From: Siphonodentalium dalli
Taxonomy: Eukaryota > Mollusca > Scaphopoda > Gadilida > Siphonodentaliidae
Direction of reading: 5' to 3'
Assembly (NCBI GenBank): GCA_032622095.1
Contig: CP136061.1
Location: 126,742,754 to 126,806,753, forward strand
Length of the DNA stretch: 64,000 bases
A model generated the notes under the pieces. That model was not told where the DNA came from. It searched no databases and worked only from the letters and a program-made list of their open reading frames with translations. Positions 1 to 12,000 of the stretch are shown here, piece after piece; position 1 is the stretch's first letter, and each line of letters opens with the position of its first letter. Position numbers and translations under genes: made by a program.

Positions 1-69
1 CTTGTGCTTACAAAGTGAAGATAACAGACTCATCGTTCGTTATCCGAGCTGAAGCTGTAGCCTTGAAAG
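1..69 (+). CDS. STXBP5: Tomosyn exon (partial at the window edge)
   Basis: Reading in frame from base 3 gives CAYKVKITDSSFVIRAEAVA then LK and a split codon. This matches the propeller strand of tomosyn (vertebrate version CAFK..ITETSFVLRGDIVAL). The exon ends at 69 before donor GTAAGA, phase 1. The upstream acceptor is outside the window. A short antisense ORF over the same bases is a shadow. Confidence 0.93.
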
Positions 70-3000
70 GTAAGAATATTGCCTTTGAAATGTTTTTTTT
101 CTTCACAAAATATGATTCTGTTATGAATTTGGCTAACAGCAGTGAGGAGACTGATCTACGACAGATAGAATTATTTTTGGTCAAAATGGGACCCAAGGTC
201 TTTGAAGTTGATTCATGCAAAATAACATAAATTTTAGAAAAGTCTGTAACGCAACTATGGTCAACCAGTACATTTAAATATTAATGGAGACTTTGTTCTT
301 ATTTTCATTATTAATCACGCTCAAATAACGAGATTGCGTGTATTGAATCCATTGTTATGTATATATACATTACTATTACAGTGGAATTACCAATGGGAGC
401 CTCAAATAAATAAGTGAATCCATTGGCCTAACAATATTTACCTTTACCTTGTAAGCCAGTGCATTCTCTTATATATTCGAGACTGCCTATGGGAGACTCA
501 TATATATAAGGGAATGCACTGGCAATGGATCTTTAATGCTGCACCAGCGCAGCTCCCATCATGAAAGGGTTAAGCAAACAAATTCCTAATATAATTTTTT
601 CTTCCTTTTAGAGAGTGTATGTTTAGCGTGTTATGTTGCCAATGGACATATAATGGCGTTCAGCTTACCAAGCCTAAAACCATTATTAGACGTCAATTTC
701 CTTCCACTAACAGATTATAGGTGAGTTCACTTAAACCACGCATCAAAATTAGAGATGTTTTCAGGGTGCAGGCATCCAGTTACAACAACAACATACAAAC
801 ATCTAATTTACAGAGAGACTACCTAAATCCAGCTCAAAAGAAAAATATCCAAATAAAAGAATTAATATGAGTTGTAAATACACGCACGTACACAAAGAAC
901 TATTTATAAAAACCTGATAATTATAACGAAAATTAATAAAAGGCTTAATTAAAGGGGTACTGTACACTAAATGCGGCCATTTATAGGACCCTCTCCTTTT
1001 ATACTCCACAGAATATATGTAACACATGAATGAATTCGAACAATGGATTAGTGAAAAATACACTCATGTGCTCTATGAACGATGCAAACAACATGGTAAT
1101 TATTATGAAAATGAGTTTATGGCTCCAGTCATAAACTCAATAGCAGAGGAGCACATTACGGATTTCCATGTTCATTTGTAGGGCTCATATGTTCATCAAT
1201 ATACGGCTGAGACTCATGTTTATTAATTAGCTGAATATCATTAAGTAATATGTTTAATAAATTAAATAATGGGAATTAAGTAACTACATATCTGAGAATT
1301 TCTACTTCTTCCAACATCAGAGCTAAAGTAAAGAAGGACCAATTAACATTGGAGGGTGATTATAGTGGAACCAGTTAACCCTTTCATGACTGTTCCAGTG
1401 CATTCTCGTATATGCGAGTATCCCATAGGGAGCCTCGCATATATAAGAGAATGCACTGGCTTATAAGGGCCAAGGTAAATATTTTTTGGCCAATGTATTC
1501 TCTTGCATATGTGAGTCTCACATAGGGAGCCCCTCATATAAAAGAGAATGCACTGGCTGTCAAGGTAAATATCGTCAGGCCAATGTATTCTCTTACCGGT
1601 ATATATGTGAGGCTCCCTATGGGAGACTCACATATATAAGAGAATGCATTGGCACAGGGTTTCCACAAAATATCAGAAAACACTAGTCACGGAAGGGTTA
1701 AAAACATGCTAGGAGATGCCCCATGCATTGTGGGTCATATTATATCTCAAATGGGATAAAATGAGTTTTTTTGTAGTTTTGACTTTGAGACATCTGGAAT
1801 CCAGATACATTTCATATTTGGCTGCAATTTTCTAGAAACAAAACACCTACTGTCCTGTGAGTTTCAATCAGTGGACAGCGACCAGATGTTAGTTTCAAAC
1901 TTTCAGTGTAAAGCACAGGTGTCTTATGACATCATCATGTTAGTTTCAGTAGCCACCTTCCAGTATGATGATAGCATGTGATTTTTGGTTGATTGTCAGA
2001 TGCCAGAGGTTTCAGCCACCTGGTGAGATGTCATCATAATGGAATTTTCCATGAATTTGCTCTGTGATTGACAGGTGTCAGGGAATTGGGTCAAACATGT
2101 GTGCTCTCACCACCTGGTGTTTTGTCATCAGCACTGATCAGTATGGAATTTTCCAGGGCTACCCTGTGATTGACAGGTGTCATATAATTGTGTCATGAAC
2201 ACCTGTGCTCTGATCCCTGAGTGGAGTTCTGAGGTCATGAACTGATTTTGGAGTCAGAATGTCATGTGCTGAGTTAGAAGTCAATGAAATTATTTTATAT
2301 TAGGCTCAGTCTGGGAGGGGGGGGGGGGGGGGGGCTTTGCTTCTTGTTGCTGTGACGTGCACACCATGCAAACACCTACTGTGTATGGGCAGATAGGAAT
2401 CTACTCACAGACTCACAAACCCTACATGCGCTCTTCAGTGGCACTACAGCATAACTAAAGTGGGCTGTAGGAGAGGGCTTTCAAATCTTCCCGGGTATCA
2501 TCTCAAACTCCAAACTTATCAGCCTAAGATCTCTAATGATAAATCCATGTGTTCCTAAGCAAACCTTGTTGTGGGATGGGAGCCTTGTGGTGTGTGTGTG
2601 TGTGTGTGTGGAGGGTGGGGGGGGGGGGGGGGGGGGGGTGGTATGGAAATGTTGGCTCTTTATTTTGTACCCCCAACTTTAAAAACAAAATCAAGGGTAT
2701 ACCAGATTGACTTCTGTCCATCTGTCTGTGCATATCAGATGTGGGTTATTGGATATTAATCAAATTTGGTATGGAAGTTCACCACCGAGCTTGCTTCAAA
2801 AGAGGCTCCCATTGACATTCGCATTTTCTGTTCCAGAGTTATTAGCTCAACTTTACTTTGTAAAGTTTGAGCTATTGCCATGGCTTTGTCGTCCATGTGT
2901 GCGTGTGTGCGTTATTTGTCAACAATTTCCTTTAGCACAGGCTACAGGTCGTACCTTTGGTTGGATCTTTATAAAATTTGTCATAGCTGTCGACATTGAC

Positions 3001-6000
3001 ATGTAGATGGGAACGAGTCATTTTGGGGTCATTCGGAGAAAACAACATGGCCACCAGTGGCCATCTTGGATTTCAAAATTCAATCCATTAGCACGGGCTA
3101 CAGGTCCTACTGTTCGTCTGATCATCATGAAATTTGTCATGTATGTTAATATTGACATGTAGATGGGAACGAGTCATTTTGGGGTCATTCGGCCAAAAAA
3201 CATGGCCGCCAGCAGCCATCTTGGATTTTACTCTTTGCATGACTAAATTGTTTGGCACGGGCTACAGGTCCTACCTTTGCTCGGATCATAATGACATTTG
3301 TCATGGATGTTAACAATGACTTATAGATGGGAAACGGGTCATTTTGGGGTCATTCGGCCATAAATTATGGCCGCGGGCAGCCATCTTGGATTTTACTCTT
3401 TGCATGACTAAATCCTTTGGCACGGGCTACAAGTCATACCTTTGGTCGGATCATTATGAAATTTGTCATGGGCGTTGACATTGACATGTAGATGGGAACG
3501 AGTCATTTTGGGGTCATTCGGCAAAAAAACATGGCTGCCAGTGGCCATCTTGGATTTCAAAATTCAATCTATTAGCAGGGGCTACAGGCCGAAGTGTTCG
3601 TCTGATCATCATGAAATTTGTCATGGATGTTAACAATAACATGTAGATGGCGGTCATTCGGCAAAAAAACATGGCCACCAGCAGCCATCTTGGATTTTGT
3701 TCTTTGCATGACTAAATCCTTTGGCACGGGCTACAGGTCGTACCTTTGGTCGGATCATTATGAAATTTGTCATGGCTGTTGACATTGACATCTAGATGGG
3801 AACGAGTCATTTTGGGGTCATTTGGCCAAAATACATGGCCGCCAGCAGTCATCTTGGATTTTACTCTTTGCATGACTAAATCTTTTGGCACAGACTTCAT
3901 GTCGTACCTTTGGTCGGATCATCATGAAATTTGTCATGGCTGTTGACATTGACATATAGATGGGAACGAGTCAGTTTGGGGTCATTCGACAAAAAAACAT
4001 GGACGCCAGCGGCCATCTTGAATTTCATAATTCAATCAATTAGCAGACTACCAGTCCTTCGAATTTGGAAAACGTAGGTGCGCGATATATCGCTCGGAGC
4101 TTTTGGGATTTGCGCGCACCTTTTTTACGGGAGCACAATTCAAATTAACATCGATGAAATGATTACTGAATAAAGACAAACACAAGTATAATGATACACA
4201 CATATTATTCCAAGTGTGGCAACTGAAACATATGTTTATATTGTACAATAGTCCACATGATAATAACATCAACAATCCGGCAATCCCGATGAATCTGATC
4301 ACGATAATTAGTCGATTTCCGCGTCTGAGAGCGCATGCCCATCAGACTCGCTTAAAGTTTCAAACTCGGAAGTGGAATCCTAATCGTTACCGCAATCAGA
4401 TTCACCGGAATCTGACGAGTCAACCCTCTTTCGCTTTGATAGTATCGTGGTTTCGTTACCAGTCTCGGGATCCATATAAGCGTATGGGTACGATTATTTA
4501 TTTTCAGCTAAAAAATCCCCCCTGTACGAGATTATTAGGGACCGCTTCGTTTATTAATTTTCCACACAAAAAAAAAATGCATGTCCCTTGCAAAAACTAG
4601 ATTTAAAAATGCGCAGATAATAATTTGAAACAAAGTCGCCCGAATGAGTTGTTTGCACGCAGAATTCTGAGGATTTTCCAATTCTATTTTTAATCTGGGA
4701 CAATCTGCTGATCACGTGTTATTATAAATAAGTTTCCGATTTCGTGATACTGCTCATTCGTTGGCCGATATTCTTAACTGTGGCGGTTACGTGACGCAAC
4801 ACGGCCCTCATTGGTCAATATTATTAGCTGCCTATTTTTAATGATGATGCTTGATTCCTCTTCAGTGTTCTGACTGTCCCATTGGTCAATATCATTAGGT
4901 GCCCAGATTGAATGACGCATTGTCAAGAAGGTGGCTGTTTGTTTTCATTCATCGAGTAATAATGCGATCACAATGTATGTTACTACTAGTAGTTACCAGG
5001 TTCGTAATCAGCTTCATCACTGCTGAGAAAGATACATGGTAATAGCCTTATCGGCGTTTGACCATTGGTGTGTTGTTTGTTAAAATCTCGTTCACTGGTT
5101 GCAAATTCTGAGGTGCGCATTTTAAATTTTCGGCGTGCGCATTTAATAACTCGCAATTGCGCGCCTCAAAATCGAAGGACTGGACTACAGGCCGGAGTGT
5201 TCGTCCGATCATCATGAAATTTGTCGTGGAAGTTAATATTGACATGTAAATGGGAACGAGTCATTTTGGGGTCATTCGGTCAAAAAACATGGCCGCCAGT
5301 GGCCATCTTGGATTTCAAAATTCAATCCATTAGCACGGGCTACAGGTCGTACTGTTCGTCTGATCATCATTAAATTTGTCATGGATGTTAATATTGACAT
5401 GTAGATGGGAACGAGTAATTTTGGGGTCGTTCGGCCAAAAAACATGTCCCCCAGCAGCCATCTTGGATTTTACTCTTTGCATGACTAAATCCTTTGGAAC
5501 GGGCTACAAGTCGTATCTTTGGTCGGATCATCATGAAATTTGTCATGATGTTAACAATGACATGTAGATGGGAACGAGTCATTTTAGGGTCATTCGGCAA
5601 AATAACATGGCTGCCAGCAGCCATCTTGGATTTTACTCTTTACATAACTAAATCCTTTGACACAGGCTACAGGTCGTATCTTTTGTCAGAGCATCTTGAA
5701 ATTTGTGATGGATGTTAACAATGACATGTAAATGGGAACGATTCTTTTTGGGGTCATTCGGCAAAAAAACATAGCTGCCAGTGGCCATCTTGGATTTTAC
5801 TCTTAGATAGATAGATAGATAGATAGATTTTATTTACAATAAACATAGCATATTACAGTTAAACTAAAGATACAAAATTAATGATATTGTACAGGGACTG
5901 CATGGCCAATACTGACCGTCTTCCTGCAGTCCCTTAAATAAATAACAAATTATCCACTACCTGGCGGTAATTGTCAAATAATAAGTATATATATATAATA

Positions 6001-9000
6001 TATATAATATAATATGATATAATATAGAAAAACATATCCGCAGACCAGATTCAATTGTACATGTAGGCATCGAATATTGACTATATAGATTGAATGTAAA
6101 TAAATAAATAAGGACAGAAAGTCAGTGAACTTTAATACTAGTCATATTATAGTCATGGGCTATGTTCAATGGGTGTCATTATAGTAGCTGGTCACATCGA
6201 GTTCATTACGATATTTTTAAGTGATACGTGTGCAAATTGATTGAACTTGTTATGACCAGACGGGTGAAATATCCAGAAAGAATGACATCAATATCAATAA
6301 GTATAATTATAATATTTAGTTATAGGATATAGTTATAATATTTAGTTATAACATTTAGTTCCCGGGGTTATTTTGTAATGAGCAACTGTAACAGTTTTTA
6401 GCTCAACTTTACTTTGTAAAGTTTGAGCTATTGCCATGGCTTGGTATCCGTCGTCCGTGTGTGTGTGTGCGTGATGCGTCAACAATTTCCTTTAGCACGG
6501 GCTACAGTTCGTACCTTTGGTCCGATTATTATGAAATTTGTCATGGATGTTGACATTGACATGTAGATGGGAACGAGTCATTTTGGGGTCATTCGGAAAA
6601 AAAACATGGCCGCCAGTGGCCATCTTGGATTTCAAAATTCAATCCATTAGCACGGGCTACAGGCAGTACCGTTCGTCTTATTGTCATGAAATTTGTCATG
6701 GATGTTAATATTGACATGTAGATGGGAACGAGTAATTTTGGGGTAATTTGGCCAAAAAACATGGCCGCCGGCAGCCATCTTAGATTTTACTCTTTGCATG
6801 ACTAAATCCTTTGACACGGGCTACAGGTCGTACCTTTGGTCAGATCATCATAAAATTTGTCATGGATGTTAACAATGACATGTAGATGGGAACGAGTCTT
6901 TTTTGGGTCATTCGGGCAAAAAACATGGCCGCCAGCAGCCATCTTGGATTTTACTCTTTGTATGACTAAATCCTTTAGCACGGGCTACAGGTCGTACCTT
7001 TAGTCTGATCATCATGAAATTTGTAATGGCTGTTGAAATTAGAATGTAGATGGGAACGAGTCGTTTTGGGGTCATTCGGACAAAAAACATGGCCACCAGC
7101 AGCCATCTTTGATTTCAAAATTTAATCCATTAGCACAGGCCACAGGTCGTACTGTTCGTCTGATCATCATTAAATTTGTCATGGATGTTAACAATGACAT
7201 GTAGATGGGAACGAGTAATTTTGGGGTCATTCGGCCAAAAAACATGGCCGCCAGCAGCCATCTTGGATTTTACTCTTTGTATGACTAAATTCTTTAGCAC
7301 AGGCTACAGGTCGTACCTTTAGTCTGATCATCATAAAATTTGTCATGGATGTTAACAATGACATGTAGATGGGAACGAGTCATTTTGGGGTCATTCGGCC
7401 GAAAAACATGGCCGCCTTCAGCCATCTTGGATTTTACTCTTTGTATGACTAAATCATTTAGCACGGGCTACAGGTCGTACTTTTAGTCTGATCATCATAA
7501 AATTTGTCACGAATGTTAATAATGACATGTAGATGAGAACGAGTCATTTTGGGGCCATTCGGCCAAAAAACATGGCCACCAGAAGCCATCTTGGATTTTA
7601 CTCTTTGTATGACTAAATCATTTAGCACGGGCTACAGGTCGTACTTTTAGTCTGATCATCATAAATTTTGTTATGGCTGTTGAAATTGTAATGTAGATGG
7701 GAACGAGTCATTTTGGGGTGATTCGGATGAAAAACATGGCCGCCAGTGGCCATCTTTGATTTCAAAATTCAATCCATTAGCACAGGCTACAGGTCGTACC
7801 TTTAGTCTGATCATCATGAAATTTGTCATGGATGATAACAATGACATGTAGATGGGAACGAGTCATTTTGAGGTCATTCGGCCAAAAAACATGGCCGCCA
7901 GCAGCCATCTTGGATTTTACTCTTTGCATGACTAGATCCTTTAGCACAGGCTACAGGTCGTACCTTTAGTCTGATCATCATAAAATTTGTCATGGATGTT
8001 AACAATGACATGTAGATGGGAACAAGTCATTTTGAGGTCATTCGGCCAAAAAACATGGCTGCCAGTAGCCATCTTGGATTTTACTCTTTGTATGACTAAA
8101 TCATTTAGCACGGGCTACATGTCGTACTTTTAGTCTGATCATCATAAAATTTGTCATGAATGTTAATAATGACATGTAGATGGGAACGGGTCATTTTGGG
8201 GTCATTCGGCCAAAAAACATGGCCACCAGAAGCCATCTTGGATTTTACTCTTTGTATGACTAAATCCTTTAGCACGGACTACAGGTCGTACCTTGAGTCT
8301 GATCATCATGAAATTTTTCGTGGCTGTTGAAATTGGAATGTAGATGGGAATGAGTCATTTTGGGGTCATTTGGATGAAAAACATGGCCACAAGTGGCCAT
8401 CTTTGATTTCAAAATTCAATCCATTAGCACAGGCTCCAGGTCGTACTGTTCGTCTGATCATCATAAAATTTATCATGGATGTTAATATTGACATGTAGAT
8501 GGGAACGATTAATTTTGGGGTCATTCGGCCAAAAAACATGACCGCAGCAGCCGTCTTGGATTTTGCTCTTTGTATGACTAAATCCTTTAGCACGGGCTAC
8601 AGGTCGTACCTTTAGTCTGATCATCATAAAATTTGTCCTGGATGTTAACAATGACATGTGGATGGGTACGAGTCATTTTGGGGTCATTTGTCCAAAAAAC
8701 ATGGCCGCCAGCAGCCATCTTGGATTTTACTCTTTGTATGACTAAATTCTTTAGCATGGGCTACAGGTCGTACCTTTAGTCTGATCGTCATAAAATTTGT
8801 CATGGATGTTAACGATGACATGTGGATGGGATACAATCATTTTGGGGTCATTCGGCCGAAGACATGGCCGTCAGCAGCCATCTTGGATTTTACTTTTCTC
8901 TTCATGTCTATAAACTAGTATTAGACATTCAACTTTCCACATTCCTAATCGCTCCATTGACTGTAATACATTAAATTATTCCCTTTCCAAGTTGAGCTAC

Positions 9001-12000
9001 AGTGTCATTGACACTTTCATTATTTTTGCAATCGACAATGTATTTGGATATTATTTGATGTGATAGAGTTTTCTTGAACGTAGCTCTAAATTTACATCCT
9101 CTTGATGTTTTATCAATTGAATTCCAAATGTCTGGGAAGGAGTGTTTTGGGAGGGATGCTGAAAATGATGATTTCGGTGTTATCAGACGTATATTATTCG
9201 CATTTCTCGTATTTTTCGCGAGAGAATAAGAGTAGCACGTTTTAAATTATTTCGGTAAGTTATTTCTAGTCCAATCATACATAAAGCAAGCTGCATTAAC
9301 TCTAAATATGTCATTGAGGTTCAGGATTCCTTCTTGTTTGAACAGAGGTTCGGTGTGAGCTCTATAACTGGCATTGCAAAAAATACGTATTGCCCTTTTC
9401 TGCTGTTTTAAAAGTGAATCGAAGGATAACTAGGCCTTTCAACTTAACACATTCCTAATCACTCCATTGACTGTAACACATGAAATTATTCCCTTTCCAT
9501 GTTGAGCTACAGTGTCATTGACACTTTCATTCTTCTTTTATTGACTGGAAATAGTGGTGTTCTTTGTTTTTTGTTCATCTGCCTATCTAAACTAATTCTG
9601 CATAAATTTGGAGATTTCATTTTTAAATTCTTGGAAAAAATTTGTTGGCTTTGAAAATTAGAAATAATAGTGATGCTCTCTTTGGGTGATAACTGACATG
9701 CACAAGAACAGTATTTTTTTCACCCTCACATATTTTTCGCAGGACCATAGAAATAAGTGGTTTCCTTTCATCAAAAGAGTTTTTTATCTGGATGATAACA
9801 TGGTCAGACCATGTCTTGTAGATTTAAGCCTATTTTGGTGTGGATTACACACATGAAAAATTAATACAATCTCAAGTTTGATTTTGATATTTTGATCGAT
9901 TATGATCATTTGAAGAAGTTAATCTGTTTACAATCTGAACCTCACTACAAATGAACAGATGGGAAGCCATAATGTACATGCTCCTCTGCCTGTTATCTAC
10001 TCATTATATCACAACATGTATTGGGCAATTGCCAAGATAATAAAGGCTGCCTGCCCCCCCCCCCCCAAAAGGCCTGGTCCCCCCCCCCCCCCCCCAAAAG
10101 ATTGCTATTAAAAAACAAAGTATTCTAGCATCAAACTTCTAACTAGAAATAACAATTATCATTTGGACATCAAAATAATCAGAAAGTCAAAAAAGGGGAA
10201 GATGTTTATTAGATAACATCTCAACAAATTAATGAATAGGAATCATGTTAACTACCCATGAGTGAATATACAGCTATCAAAATGTTAACCCTTTCATGAC
10301 GGGAGCTATGTTAACCCTTTCATGACGGGAGCTGCGCTGGTGCAGCATTAAAGATCCTGTGCCAGTGCATTCTCTTAAATATGCGAGTCTCCCATAGGGA
10401 GCCTCGCATATATTAGAGAACACACTGGCTTACAAGGTCAAGGTAAATATTGTTAGGCCAATGTGTTCTCTTATATATGCGAGTCTCCCTATGGGAGAAT
10501 CACATATATAAGAGAATTCATTGGCATAGGGTTTTCACTAAATTTCAGGAAACTCCAGTCATGAAAGCGTTAATCGTTACTCACATATTCCAATTCCTCA
10601 GGGGCGTGTTCTCACACATACATGTTCTTTCTATAGCAAGGTCACTACTAATGTGTTACATCTCATTGGACGCTCTATTTAACGCTTATCGATGAACTTT
10701 GTTTATTTCAGAACTGCGAGAACATTATCATTTAGTAATAACGGACATGCGTTATATTTCTGTTCACCGACAGAAGTACAAAAAATGACATACTCTGCTG
10801 ATATATGGTGAGTACATAGACAGAACACAACGCGCATCTTAATCGAGAATCTTTTATCGAATGAGTTGCGGATGGTGCAAGGATATATTTCGCTCGAGCA
10901 CAGCTCGAGCGAAATATAACTTTGCGCCGTCCGCAATGAGTTCGATAAAAGATTCGAGATTATGATGCAAGTTGTGTTCTGTATTTATTCTACACCGTTC
11001 AGTCAGATAAGATCAATCCATGAATGTCACCTCCATTGTTACTATAGCCACCTTTATTGTGATTTAAGTCTGACAAATAGCCAGTAATTATGGGGGGGAT
11101 CACCGGAAGCGGATGATCGACGTAATGTATGTCATCTTTCTTGGCGACAACTTCAACAAGATTAGTTCCGGCTTGTATTCCACTAGAGGTATACACTACT
11201 ATGTATTCAATGGCTGGGATTCCGTTGAATACATGTGCCTCACGTCAATGGGTGTGGAATAAATATGGATCCTTGATATTATCAGTATGATAATCCTGAT
11301 GCACACAAATGTGCACACATCAGGATTATGATACTGACGATATAAACATGTATATCTATGCTGCAACTTCTATTGTTTTCTAGGAAGAAGATGGATAATG
11401 ATAATAATGACCAATGATGGAAGGGTATTAGATTTAGTGTTGTATGAATGTAATTGTGATTCAATATTAGGAGTCAGACTTTTGAATAAGGCCATAAAAA
11501 TAAACTGTCTGTAGGGAGGAAGGCTATTTATTTTTATTATATGCTTGCCTATAAAATAGCGGGAAATTACCGAAACATAGATCGTTGTATTTATTTCTTA
11601 GAAGCCACAGTGAAATACGATGTCGTGATTCACTCTAGATAGCGTTATTTCAATGTTGGGCTTGAACTAACACGAGCTGCCAAGGTTGATCGAGTGATCA
11701 TTGCGTGCGCACTGTCTACTAGCCAATCAAAAGCGACAAATTTATGCCGACGCGTGAGCACTCAACAATTCTATGCTTGAGTTGCAGTATGTCAAATTCA
11801 ACTTTCAGCTCTTTCCTGTTAGTAAACACTGACCCATGCGTTCTTTAATTAAGTACAGTTAATTATTTAATTAATTAAGACTTAACTTAGCAGACTTTGA
11901 GCCTAAATTATCTGCATATTATAAAAGAATACCTAGTTTTTTGTTTGAATACCTGAGACATCTCATTCGTGTCTGGAAAAAAAATCAAATTCTCACTCGC

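Noticed and set aside
4214-4600. 128-codon + strand ORF
   Set aside because: It is antisense to the transposase-like frame 4308-4475 inside the inserted transposon. The minus-strand reading starts with ATG and makes better sense.
2848-8905. Regular ~161-bp repeats considered as a CRISPR-like or centromeric array
   Set aside because: Units are near-identical along their whole length with no repeat/spacer alternation, and the arrays are bounded by element ends within an intron.
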